From the NCBI GenBank assembly GCA_002500505.1, contig DLRM01000067.1, positions 472 to 33,209 on the forward strand: a stretch of DNA of 32,738 bases. The letters run 5' to 3'. Shown here piece by piece: positions 24,937 to 32,738 of the stretch. Position 1 is the stretch's first letter. Every line of letters begins with the position of its first letter. Source of the stretch: Planctomycetes bacterium UBA7888 (GTDB lineage Bacteria; Planctomycetota; UBA1135). The notes under the pieces are model-generated. The model worked only from the letters and a program-made list of their open reading frames with translations, searched no databases and was not told where the DNA came from. The translations under genes and the position numbers were made by a program.

Positions 24937-27900
24937 GTGCTTACCGCAACCTTAGTCGCCTTCGCAATACAAACGGCACCTCAGGAGAACCCCTGGGTGA
25001 TGGAAGAGGGTTCGCACGAATTTGAACTAAATACTCAGCTCCCCTTGGAGACTTTCGAATCCTTGTTCAAGGACCAGCCTGGTGTGGAGCTCAAGGACGG
25101 ACAAAGTTGGCCGCTAACTTTACAAAACCACCATCCGCTCTATCCCTTCGCAGATTTATCATCTCAATCCGCAGCAACCACACTTCGAATCCCGTTTAAA
25201 GTGCCTCGCGCAGGGCGATGGTCTATTCGCCTTGAATCTTGGACATCGGACACAGCCATTGCCATTCGTGACCCAAAGAAAGGGTATCTGGCTATTGATG
25301 ACGACAGTTGGTTTGCTCTGAATCCACTCATTCACGAGGTCAAACTTCGAAAGGGCCAAGAATATGAACTTCTTATTCTTGGACTTGGGCTAGGAATTGG
25401 AAAAGTTGAGCTCCACGCTCAACGTAAAGCCTTTGATTGGGCGGACCATGCGCGAAATATTCTCGCTGATTCACGGAGCAATGTTCAACTCAAGAAAATC
25501 TCGAGTAAGAAGTGGGAGGTTGTCCTTGAAAATGGGGTCCGCCAAACTCCGGAAGAGTGGACGCGTACATATTTGGAAGAAAAGTCCGCCCCATTTCGAA
25601 TTCTTGCCTTAGAAAACCTGCTCCAATCTTCCGACCCAGGAGCATGGGGGGCTCTAATTGTTTATGGGCGGATTCTGAGTGCGCGAGGCTGGGCACATTC
25701 ATCTCTCCTGTTCGGACCACAGCCCGCCTGGAAAAACTACTGGGAAGAAGTCAGGGTTGCTTTCCTAAATGGAATAACTCTTTGTGCAGAATCCAATGGT
25801 GTAGAAGACCCTCTTTTCTTCAACATGTGCCTACAAGCGGGGCGGCCGGAGTTTTACTTAAGGGCTGCCGGCGATTACGACGGCGCCGTACAAGTTGTCC
25901 AAAAATCCATGCGCCTTGTTCTGGACGAACACGGCGAACTCCCTGAATGGGCAGAGTTCTTTCCCGTTGAACTTGGAGCAATGCTGGATTGGTCGGGGAG
26001 AAAGGTCCAGGCAATTCGTGAATTTCGAAAAGGAATTCGACTACTAGAATCAAGAAATCGAACTGAACTCAGCACGGTTATCGATGACGTGGGCTTTTAC
26101 TACACCTTAACCACTTTTCACTTGGGGAAAACTCTCCGCGACCTGGGTGACAAAGATGGAGCAATTGAAGCTTTTGAGCTCGCCTCCAAAAGTATGTCCA
26201 AGCTCCTCTCAGCCTTCCGGGAAGGTGGCTTTAACTCCTTAGCAGACTGGATGGAGGCAGAGAATACCACTTCTGTCATGGCTCCTGACTTCAGCATGGC
26301 GGACTCCGGACTTGAAGGTGTCATTGTCTTCTGGGCGGAAAAGTGGTCCGGCTTTCGCGAGGAAGCAAAAGAAGCTGGAGTTCCAGCAGAACTGATGGCT
26401 CAAGGAAGACTTCAGGTCTCGCAATATTATGGCTGGACGGCCGTTCACCTGGCCTCTCTTTATGCTCAAAGAGGGGATTCTCTGCGCGCCCTCAAACAAC
26501 TTCGAGAGGGGCTCGCAACCAATATCTTGCTTGGCACGCTGAACGAGAGGATGAGTTTGCTTTCTGCAAGCAATGACGCTCGAGTTACAGGCTCCTCCTG
26601 TGGAATTATTCTTGACGGAATCTCCGTCGCCGAAGCCCTGCACAACAAAAGCATGGAAATTAGTCTCCTGATGCGTGCGTATAGCCTTGGGCAAGAGATG
26701 GGGGAAAGGCCCGATGAGCCAGGGTGGCTGGAGCCGCATGAACTTTATTTGCGTTTCTTCCGAGTCTTGATGGATGAAGACACCACAACAGCGCATTTCA
26801 AATCAGCGACAGAGCAATATCGCTGGACTAAGCCTGGGTGGTGGCCGTACGTCACCCGCCAACAACGCTGGGGAGAAGTGCTCCGGTTATCCGAATACTT
26901 AGTTTGGGATTTGAACGACCGAATGAGTCAGCGATTGATTGCGTTCAACCATCCAAAAATCCAGGAGACTATTCATTGGGTGAAAGCTGCTTGTGAACTT
27001 TCTGGGACGCCCTATCCGGAAAGTCTGGAATTCAAAAACCCAGATGAAGAGCAAAAACCACCTGCACTGACTCTCTGGTCTCCCACCGATGGAGCTCTTC
27101 CGATGGGTAAGCGAATTTTCACCGTCGAGGGCTGGCTGGAAGACCCATCGGGCTTGCCGGATTTGCGCTGGCGCACCGATGGCGGCCACTGGACCACGCT
27201 TTCGGTCTTAGAGAAAAACTCTTCCTCTGAGGGGAACCAAAACAAGATACGGATTGCCGAAGAAGACGGGCGCTGGCGCTTCCGCTTTCCTCTCGATGTC
27301 CCGGCCGCAAGGGGAAGCGTCCATTTGGAACTTCAACCGATTTCCACTTCAGGTTTGAAGGGCCCAGGACAAAGCGTGACCATTGAGTATCAAGCTGGAA
27401 AGCGCATTCTCTATGTTCTCTCTTTTGGGGTGGCGGACTACGAAAGTAATGTCTTAGATTTGCAATGGCCTGTCAAAGATGCTGAAGATATTTCGACAAC
27501 TCTCAATGTAGACTCAAAGCTCTACGACGAAGTTCAAGTTTCGGTTCTGAGGAACGATGAAGTCTCCACTTCATCCTTGCGGCGACAAATGAAATCGTTT
27601 CTACGCAAGGCCGGTCCTGACGACACCATTATTGTGTTTGGCGCTGGCCATGGAGTTCGTGACCCCGATGGCGAATATTACTTTTTAACGAGTGACGCCA
27701 CTCCAGAGGATCCTTATGCAGGTGTTTCGCGGCACGACATTGAGCAACTCGTCACTTGGTCCCAGCTTAAAGCCCATCGCAGGATTCTTCTTTTGGACAC
27801 TTGCCAATCAGGACGAGGGTCCGCTGATGAATCCTCAAGAGGTGGCCAAGGCTATTTCACCTCAGGTGACATCGAAAATGCTCTCGCGGCAACGGGAGGC

Positions 27901-28149
27901 GGCGTTTACATTTTGGCCGGCAGCACTGAAGCAGGCTCAGCATTGGAAGCAAACGGAAACGGTTTGTTTACAGCTGGAGTGCTCGCGGCCTTAAAGGGTG
28001 GAGGAGACAAAAACAGCGACGGCATGGTCAGCGTGGAAGAGCTGCGTGAGTTCGTGGTTGGCTTTGTTGAAGGCAAAACTGGAGGCCGTCAGCGCCCGAC
28101 TTTCCCCCTCATTGAGGGTGGGGAAGATTTCCCTTTAATCGCGAACTAG
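24937..28149 (+). CDS. Large exported TPR-caspase protein (peptidase C14) with EF-hand-like loop
   Basis: 1070 residues. A short hydrophobic N-terminus (MLTATLVAFAIQTAPQ) suggests export; the start is a GTG at 24937. A beta-rich region (about 20-170) comes first. A helical region with TPR-like repeats follows (about 290-640; for example DKDGAIEAFELASKSMSKLL). A beta-sandwich lies at about 705-815, and the C-terminal caspase-fold domain runs from about 820 (RILYVLSFGVADYE). The catalytic dyad is H905 in GAGHGV and C956 in LLLDTCQSG. Residues 1024-1035 read DKNSDGMVSVEE, a good match to a calcium-binding EF-hand loop, lying inside or just after the protease domain. Bacterial metacaspases are often calcium-dependent. 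The target is unknown. The last 15 bases overlap the convergent DUF2238 gene. Confidence 0.83.
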   Translation: MLTATLVAFAIQTAPQENPWVMEEGSHEFELNTQLPLETFESLFKDQPGVELKDGQSWPLTLQNHHPLYPFADLSSQSAATTLRIPFKVPRAGRWSIRLESWTSDTAIAIRDPKKGYLAIDDDSWFALNPLIHEVKLRKGQEYELLILGLGLGIGKVELHAQRKAFDWADHARNILADSRSNVQLKKISSKKWEVVLENGVRQTPEEWTRTYLEEKSAPFRILALENLLQSSDPGAWGALIVYGRILSARGWAHSSLLFGPQPAWKNYWEEVRVAFLNGITLCAESNGVEDPLFFNMCLQAGRPEFYLRAAGDYDGAVQVVQKSMRLVLDEHGELPEWAEFFPVELGAMLDWSGRKVQAIREFRKGIRLLESRNRTELSTVIDDVGFYYTLTTFHLGKTLRDLGDKDGAIEAFELASKSMSKLLSAFREGGFNSLADWMEAENTTSVMAPDFSMADSGLEGVIVFWAEKWSGFREEAKEAGVPAELMAQGRLQVSQYYGWTAVHLASLYAQRGDSLRALKQLREGLATNILLGTLNERMSLLSASNDARVTGSSCGIILDGISVAEALHNKSMEISLLMRAYSLGQEMGERPDEPGWLEPHELYLRFFRVLMDEDTTTAHFKSATEQYRWTKPGWWPYVTRQQRWGEVLRLSEYLVWDLNDRMSQRLIAFNHPKIQETIHWVKAACELSGTPYPESLEFKNPDEEQKPPALTLWSPTDGALPMGKRIFTVEGWLEDPSGLPDLRWRTDGGHWTTLSVLEKNSSSEGNQNKIRIAEEDGRWRFRFPLDVPAARGSVHLELQPISTSGLKGPGQSVTIEYQAGKRILYVLSFGVADYESNVLDLQWPVKDAEDISTTLNVDSKLYDEVQVSVLRNDEVSTSSLRRQMKSFLRKAGPDDTIIVFGAGHGVRDPDGEYYFLTSDATPEDPYAGVSRHDIEQLVTWSQLKAHRRILLLDTCQSGRGSADESSRGGQGYFTSGDIENALAATGGGVYILAGSTEAGSALEANGNGLFTAGVLAALKGGGDKNSDGMVSVEELREFVVGFVEGKTGGRQRPTFPLIEGGEDFPLIAN

Positions 28150-28719
28150 CGCGAACAGGGAAACACCAACGAGCGCACCAAGAGTGTCTGCGAGGATGTC
28201 TTTTTGAGCATCCCAGATGTCCCCCTGCGAGCCAAGGACTGCGATTCCCGCCGCTGGGTCTGCAGAAACGGCGTAGAGCCACTCAAAGACCTCATAGGCT
28301 CCTGCAAGCGTCACAATTGAAAAGACCGGGAAAAGATAAAGAATCCACTTTGTGTTCACCAGGTTTCGACGATGCAATATTTCCGCTATGGGAAAGGCCC
28401 AAAAACCCACTGAAAAATGAGCCACGCGATCGTAATGATTTCGCTCGAATCCAAAGGTGTCTGTTACCCAATCAAAAGGCACTAGTGCAAATGTGAAATG
28501 TCCACCAATCGTATGGAGCGCCATCAGGCAAAACATCAAGCTAAAGCTAACTCCACTGAAACGGTGATATTTCTGAACCCAAGCGACAACCCCAACCAAA
28601 AGAAGAATGGGGGAATTTTCCGCCCACCACACCGAACGGTCATAAGGGCTAATCGCGCAAACCAGGAACAATACGAAATAGGCGCCAAAAAAAAGCCTAG
28701 CCGGAAGAAGTCCCCTCAT
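28135..28719 (-). CDS. DUF2238 membrane protein (YjdF-like)
   Basis: A polytopic membrane protein with about six helices. Family markers are NHYDRVAHFSVGFWAFP and the C-terminal LGSQGDIWDAQKDILADTLGALVG, which are characteristic of DUF2238. Function is unknown in the family. I chose the ATG at 28719, which has GGAG three bases upstream and begins just before the first helix. An ATG at 28752 would add 11 residues. It is convergent with the caspase gene, with 15 bases of overlap. Confidence 0.82.
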   Translation of the reverse strand: MRGLLPARLFFGAYFVLFLVCAISPYDRSVWWAENSPILLLVGVVAWVQKYHRFSGVSFSLMFCLMALHTIGGHFTFALVPFDWVTDTFGFERNHYDRVAHFSVGFWAFPIAEILHRRNLVNTKWILYLFPVFSIVTLAGAYEVFEWLYAVSADPAAGIAVLGSQGDIWDAQKDILADTLGALVGVSLFALVRD

Positions 28720-28799
28720 GTTCTCCAAGCCTACCGCGCCTGACCCACTCATTCCATTTTTTCTGTGCAGTCGTATATATTTTATTCCAGAAAATTACA

Positions 28800-29180
28800 C
28801 TATAAAATCTTGTGGCCCGAGACCGAGAAAGCTTCCTTAACATTTTCGGCCTCCACCGTCTTGAACAAAATATAATCTGTATTGAATGTGGAGATAGCGA
28901 AAATGCTAATATTTTCTCGAGAGAAAACAGAGGAAATCTCAGACAAAATTCCAGTCAAAGAAAAGTCTAAGGGGCCAACGACTTGCATACAGGAAAATCC
29001 CGCTTCAACATTCTTGGACTCGATGCTGATTCGAGCACTACACACCAATGAGACCTCGTCTTCTGTCTTCGTCACGCTAAAGAACTCCTCATCAAAAACT
29101 TGAGAGGGAATTGAGCTATTAGGCGCCAGCTGGTAAATACGGTATTCGCTCGGCAAAATTTTCATTTTTAGAGATTTCAT
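28800..29180 (-). CDS. ACT-domain protein
   Basis: 126 residues. The second half (GFSCMQVVGPLDFSLTGILSEISSVFSRENISIFAISTFNTDYILFKTVE) follows the ACT_7/CASTOR-like pattern of small proteins with paired ACT domains, which bind amino acids or similar small ligands. The first half (YRIYQL..., FFSVTKTEDEVSLVC) is the first ACT half. The ligand cannot be told. This gene and its flanks look more AT-rich than the surrounding genes, judged by eye. A second in-frame ATG occurs 5 codons into the gene, and no Shine-Dalgarno sequence helps to choose. It follows the acyltransferase on the same strand. Confidence 0.72.
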   Translation of the reverse strand: MKSLKMKILPSEYRIYQLAPNSSIPSQVFDEEFFSVTKTEDEVSLVCSARISIESKNVEAGFSCMQVVGPLDFSLTGILSEISSVFSRENISIFAISTFNTDYILFKTVEAENVKEAFSVSGHKIL

Positions 29181-29204
29181 TTGCGCGTATTCTATCTACT
29201 GAAA

Positions 29205-29219
29205 TGGCCAAGCTGGCCA
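29205..29219. terminator. Short inverted repeat between the acyltransferase and ACT genes
   Basis: TGGCCA, AGC, TGGCCA forms a 6-bp hairpin with a 3-base loop, just after the acyltransferase stop on the minus strand. A short TTTC follows. It could be a weak terminator or only a chance palindrome. Confidence 0.22.
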
Positions 29220-29227
29220 AGAAAATT

Positions 29228-30748
29228 TCAATCTACTTTCTTTCGTCGAGGCTGGCGGCCATTGAGCATCCAGCCAATTGGGGTAGGTCGCACAAAAACT
29301 AAGTAGGTCGCAAACAGAGCGACGAAGGTTATAGAACAGGTTGTAAGAAGTTTGAGGACGGCTGAAGCTTGCCAATGACTCACTAGACCTTGAAGAATGA
29401 TTACCAGCGGCAAGTGCATTAGGTAAATCCAGTAGGAGGAATCCGAAACTAGGCGGGCGAATCGAGACTCTTTACTCAGCACTCTTTGGAAGGCCCCCAG
29501 CAGACCTATTACTAGGCCCCAGCACGCGACTGCCTGAAGGAGAGCGGCCCACGCGCCCATGCTTGTCTCGCCATCCTGTGGTTCAAAGGTCGCATGCAAT
29601 GCCATCGGAAAGGCGACCAACGCAATCAGAATCCAAACCGGCCAACGACGTGTGATGCGTCGGGTATCGGGATCAACCAGCCGCAACAAAGCTCCAAACC
29701 CAAAGAAAAGGCCATAAAAAGTAAGTATCAGTAGATCCGGTTTGAGAACGATGGAAGTATTCGGGCCAAACAAAGGATATCCGGTTGAATTACTCATGCT
29801 CTTCAAAAGGAAGGCCGTTGCCGGAATCAGGGCCAGCATGGTCAATGGCGATGCTGCCGCTTGAGATAAGCGGTGGGAGGCCCTCGCGAGGAGAGCAAAC
29901 AGTGGGGCCAGTAGTGAGGTCAAAAGTGTGAGGTACCAAAGAAACCACAGGTGTCCGAGTTCAAATGCACTCTTTGTTTCCTCCTTATTGAGCTCCTCTG
30001 AACTGACCAGCATCGGGGCCTCCAAACCAATCGAAGTAGCAATACGTGCACGCGCGGCAGGCACCTCGTCCAAGTCAACCTCAAGCTGAAGGAGGCTGGA
30101 TAAAAACTCGCAAATAGAGCGCACTTCGGGAGTCCAAGGCTCCATCAGTTCGTCAAGTGGAGTCCTTCCGTCGACATTCTTGCGCTTCAGGTCAGCGCCG
30201 GCGTCAACTAGCGTCAGGGCCGCCTGCTCACGACCAAAAAAGATTGCCCAATGCAATGGTGTTGAACCACGATCGTCCCCGAGGTTCGGATCAGATCCCG
30301 ACTCAAGCAAGCGCTCGCACTCCTCCACATCACCATGTCCGACTGCCCAGTGCAAAGAACTCGGTCCACCACCTGGAGCTTTGGCGTCTTCCGACAATCC
30401 CCACGCAACTGGAACCGAAATTGCCAACAGGGGCAACACCGTGAAAATTGCTACGAAAAGCGGCAGAAAAATTCGCAGTGCCCGCTGCCGAAGTAGTCCG
30501 CCCAGGCCGCGCCGCTGCCAAAGCAACATTGAGAAGTATCCACTGAGCAAAAAGAAAAGTGGCATACGGAACACATGAATGAAGTGGTTCAGCATCCCCA
30601 TCCCATGGCTCCTCACGTCGTCCTCAACGAGCCACGGGATTGGTGCCATCGAGAGTGCCCCATGCAAAACAATACCGAGCAACATTGCAAAGGCCCGTAG
30701 CGCGTCAAGGTCATGACGGCGATTCTCTTGCGACGTAGTTGTATTCAT
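29228..30748 (-). CDS. Acyltransferase 3 family membrane protein with inserted ankyrin repeats
   Basis: 506 residues from the ATG at 30748. The acyltransferase 3 pattern is clear: DLDALRAFAMLLGIVLHG (H29), FRMPLFFLLSGYF, GHLWFLWYL and a closing SYWIYLMHLPLV, with about ten membrane helices. Such proteins O-acylate sugars, lipids or cell-wall polymers. Residues 129-205 hold two ankyrin-like repeats (SSLHWAVGHGDVEECERLL and STPLHWAIFFGREQAALTL) inside the loop after the third helix, so a soluble protein-binding module is inserted into the membrane enzyme. The reading frame extends 28 codons further upstream into the tRNA gene, but that stretch is not used: it reads SRVRVPSAAP, the usual translation of a tRNA. 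The partner of the ankyrin part is unknown. Confidence 0.87.
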   Translation of the reverse strand: MNTTTSQENRRHDLDALRAFAMLLGIVLHGALSMAPIPWLVEDDVRSHGMGMLNHFIHVFRMPLFFLLSGYFSMLLWQRRGLGGLLRQRALRIFLPLFVAIFTVLPLLAISVPVAWGLSEDAKAPGGGPSSLHWAVGHGDVEECERLLESGSDPNLGDDRGSTPLHWAIFFGREQAALTLVDAGADLKRKNVDGRTPLDELMEPWTPEVRSICEFLSSLLQLEVDLDEVPAARARIATSIGLEAPMLVSSEELNKEETKSAFELGHLWFLWYLTLLTSLLAPLFALLARASHRLSQAAASPLTMLALIPATAFLLKSMSNSTGYPLFGPNTSIVLKPDLLILTFYGLFFGFGALLRLVDPDTRRITRRWPVWILIALVAFPMALHATFEPQDGETSMGAWAALLQAVACWGLVIGLLGAFQRVLSKESRFARLVSDSSYWIYLMHLPLVIILQGLVSHWQASAVLKLLTTCSITFVALFATYLVFVRPTPIGWMLNGRQPRRKKVD

Positions 30749-30799
30749 TGCTTGGAGACTGTTCTTGTATTCGGAAGGATTCTTGGCAACAAAAGAAAG

Positions 30800-30875
30800 T
30801 GGAGCGGCCGAAGGGACTCGAACCCTCGACAACCAGCTTGGGAAGCTGGAGCTCTACCAACTGAGCTACGGCCGC
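30800..30875 (-). tRNA. tRNA-Gly (anticodon CCC), 3' CCA encoded
   Basis: The RNA folds as a complete cloverleaf: acceptor stem GCGGCCG paired with CGGCCGC, D-arm GCTC/GAGC, and anticodon stem CCAGC/GCTGG with loop TTCCCAA. The anticodon is CCC, reading GGG. The T-arm is GAGGG/CCCTT with loop TTCGAGT. The discriminator is T, and CCA (30802-30800) is encoded. A TATAAT box lies about 20 bases upstream. Confidence 0.97.
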
Positions 30876-30894
30876 ACACACAGCGCAGAATAGG

Positions 30895-30900
30895 ATTATA
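30895..30900 (-). promoter_or_regulatory. Probable -10 box of the tRNA-Gly gene
   Basis: A perfect TATAAT on the minus strand ends 20 bases before the tRNA 5' end, which fits a start about a dozen bases upstream of the mature tRNA. No good TTGACA-like box is found at the usual distance. Confidence 0.5.
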
Positions 30901-31066
30901 GAAGGAGCCAAAATGGGGCCATTTACCGGTTAATCGAAACTTTTCTTATTGAATCGCAAAAACCAAATAATTGGCGAACATGTGATGAGCTAATCCCTAC
31001 TTTCCTTAGTTCCTTCAGGCTCATCAATCCGTCCAAAAGGACGATTTCGTGGTAGGCTAAGACACC

Positions 31067-32692
31067 GTGCTTTCACTACGACATCCCCTCTGTGCAGCAG
31101 TCATTCTTTGTGCATCACTTTCCGCACAAGATTTCCTTACTCCCCCAGCCCCCCCCTCTGGCAACCTTTCCAGCGCCGAAAAGGAAGCCTTGGGAATGGC
31201 CTTGTTTTGGGACGAGCAATTGAGTTCCTCTAACTCAGTCGCTTGTGGAAGCTGCCACCAACATTCCGCCGGTGGCGTGGACCCGCGTACGGGAGCAGAA
31301 GCATCGCGCAACCCTGGCCCTGACGGTTTGTTCCAAACTACCGACGATATCTTTGGTTCTGTTGGCTTGGTTCGGCGAACTTCACAAGCCGACTTCGACC
31401 CTACCGGACCCTTTGCTCATCATCCACAAGCGACGGGCCGACGGCCCGGCTCAACAATCAACGCCCTTCTGGCACCCACTCTTTTCTGGGACGGCCGAGC
31501 TTCTGGCACCTTCACGGATCCAGTTTCTGGACAAGTGAGTTTGTCTTGGGGCGCAGCTTTGGAATCGCAATCTGTTGGCCCCCCGATGGCCGACGGAGAA
31601 ATGGCTCATGTCGGAAGGACTTGGCAAGACCTCACGACGAAACTGACTCAAGTACGCCCCCTGGCGCTAGCAAGCTCCATTCCCAATCGTCTTCAAAACT
31701 TTGTGGGTCGGCGAACTTACCCGGAACTTTTCTCCGTTGCCTTTGGTACGCCCGCCATCACCGCCGAGCGAATCGCCTTTGCCATTGCGAGTTATGAGCG
31801 CACTCTTTTCTCTAATCAAACACCTTTGGATAATTATCAAAATGGCAATATGAACGCCATGAACGCCCAAGAGGTTCGAGGAATGGATTTATTCAAGACC
31901 AAGGGCCGATGTGTCCAATGCCACACTTTCCCCACTCTGGGTCGCGTTCAATTTCAATACACAGGCGTTCGACCTGCCGACGAAGACTCTGGCCGCTTTG
32001 CCGTCACAGGACTCCAATCCGATTACGGAAAACTTTTGGTTCCAGGCCTCCGGAATGTTTCCCTCCGCGCGCCTTACTTCCGGAATGGGTCGGCAAATTC
32101 CCTGATGGACGTTATTGATTTTTATGACCGAGGCGGTGACTTCACTCATGCAAACAAATCTCCTCATATCGTATCCATCGGCTTCTCTCAATCGGAGAAA
32201 GACGACCTTCATGCCTTTCTAGATTCGGCCTTGTTGGACTCAAGAGTGGCCTCAGGCACTCTTCCCTTTGATGCGCCAACCCTAAATGGTGGTTCCTCAC
32301 AAACCAGAGCGACCTTTGGATTTGGCACCGCAAGTGGAAGCAGCGATGCGCCCGCAATGGTCTTTGATGATCCTGCACTTCTTGGAAATTCACTCTCCGT
32401 TGGTGTTCACGGGGGAAACCCTGGCGCCTTTGCGTGGCTAGGAATGGATTGGGTTCCAGACTTTGTCAGCCATCTTGACTTCGGCGTCACTTGTTTCTTG
32501 GACTGGGGTCCCCAACATCGAGTTGTTGCACAAGGAGTATTAGACTCTAACGGAAACCTCACGCACGTCGCACAACTCCCTTTCAATCCGGCCCTTCGCG
32601 GCCAGTCCGTTTATCTCCAATGGCTCCTTGCAGACACAAACGCTCCACAAGGCTTTACATCAAGTGAAGCTTTGGAACTCGTTTTGCAGTAA
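31067..32692 (+). CDS. Secreted di-haem cytochrome c peroxidase with planctomycete-type C-terminal module
   Basis: 541 residues. The signal peptide (MLSLRHPLCAAVILCASLSA) needs the GTG start at 31067; a stop codon lies just three codons upstream. Two c-type haem sites are present: CGSCH (C60, C63, H64) and CVQCH (C282, C285, H286), typical of bacterial peroxidases and MauG-like proteins that reduce hydrogen peroxide or related substrates using electrons from a small cytochrome. Residues about 1-395 make the peroxidase (NLSSAEKEALGMALFWDEQLS start; LVPGLRNVSLRAPYFRNGS). Residues about 400-541 are an extra beta-rich module ending QSVYLQWLLADTNAPQGF. It may anchor or sort the protein at the cell surface. 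Confidence 0.9.
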   Translation: MLSLRHPLCAAVILCASLSAQDFLTPPAPPSGNLSSAEKEALGMALFWDEQLSSSNSVACGSCHQHSAGGVDPRTGAEASRNPGPDGLFQTTDDIFGSVGLVRRTSQADFDPTGPFAHHPQATGRRPGSTINALLAPTLFWDGRASGTFTDPVSGQVSLSWGAALESQSVGPPMADGEMAHVGRTWQDLTTKLTQVRPLALASSIPNRLQNFVGRRTYPELFSVAFGTPAITAERIAFAIASYERTLFSNQTPLDNYQNGNMNAMNAQEVRGMDLFKTKGRCVQCHTFPTLGRVQFQYTGVRPADEDSGRFAVTGLQSDYGKLLVPGLRNVSLRAPYFRNGSANSLMDVIDFYDRGGDFTHANKSPHIVSIGFSQSEKDDLHAFLDSALLDSRVASGTLPFDAPTLNGGSSQTRATFGFGTASGSSDAPAMVFDDPALLGNSLSVGVHGGNPGAFAWLGMDWVPDFVSHLDFGVTCFLDWGPQHRVVAQGVLDSNGNLTHVAQLPFNPALRGQSVYLQWLLADTNAPQGFTSSEALELVLQ

Positions 32693-32738
32693 AGGTCAGT
32701 CCGCCGACAAGCTGCCCGTCAACAAACGGCACTGAAGG

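Noticed and set aside
30749..30832. 28-residue N-terminal extension of the acyltransferase
   Set aside because: It reads into the tRNA-Gly gene and has the SRVRVPSAAP pattern seen when tRNA is translated. The ATG at 30748 fits the family start.
30800..30875. tRNA-Gly as an integration site for a genomic island
   Set aside because: No repeat of the tRNA 3' end and no integrase gene were seen nearby.

Overview
The window reads as ordinary chromosomal DNA of a compact, free-living bacterium with many exported proteins. Best guess is Planctomycetota. That guess rests on the secreted proteins: a CARDB protein and a di-haem peroxidase carry C-terminal beta-rich modules of a kind I associate with large-genome planctomycetes, and there is a caspase-fold protein with an EF-hand-like loop and an acyltransferase with inserted ankyrin repeats. 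The phylum is inference. No phage, insertion sequence, CRISPR array or plasmid feature was seen, and no stretch longer than about 300 bases lacks a gene.

Layout. 1-711: the 3' part of a secreted CARDB protein. 799-5013: tilS on the minus strand, then gap and pgk on the plus strand (stop and start overlap by one base), a small membrane protein, and rpe. 4986-12897 (minus): one tightly overlapped aromatic operon, trpL-trpE-G-D-C-F-B-A, then a chorismate-mutase-like gene and a type I-beta DAHP synthase. Almost every junction overlaps by 1-8 bases. In front of trpE I find a 24-codon leader peptide with three closely spaced Trp codons, followed by mutually exclusive RNA stems and a terminator-like hairpin with a U-rich tail. 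TrpE also keeps its LLES feedback motif. The operon therefore seems controlled by transcription attenuation and by feedback, with the pathway's first enzyme (DAHP synthase) under the same leader.

12979-19635: a fusion of a PqqB-like metallo-beta-lactamase domain with a GH16 glycosidase domain, a MATE/ANKH-like membrane protein, two lipoprotein hydrolases in one operon (SGNH hydrolase and prolyl oligopeptidase), and a methyltransferase.

19632-23071 (minus): what looks like two reading frames is best read as one MsrB-MsrA fusion. Its in-frame TGA sits exactly where the catalytic Cys of MsrA belongs, so this is probably a selenoprotein. A candidate bacterial SECIS stem-loop lies just downstream. 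Next come a small membrane protein and a two-subunit sodium/solute symporter.

23149-32738: an exported DUF885 peptidase-like protein, a large TPR-caspase protein, a DUF2238 membrane protein, an ACT-domain protein, the ankyrin-containing acyltransferase, a tRNA-Gly(CCC), and a di-haem cytochrome c peroxidase.

The two strongest finds are the Sec-containing MsrBA (19632-20573) and the trp leader/attenuator (12760-12897). Neither shows up as an ordinary reading frame.
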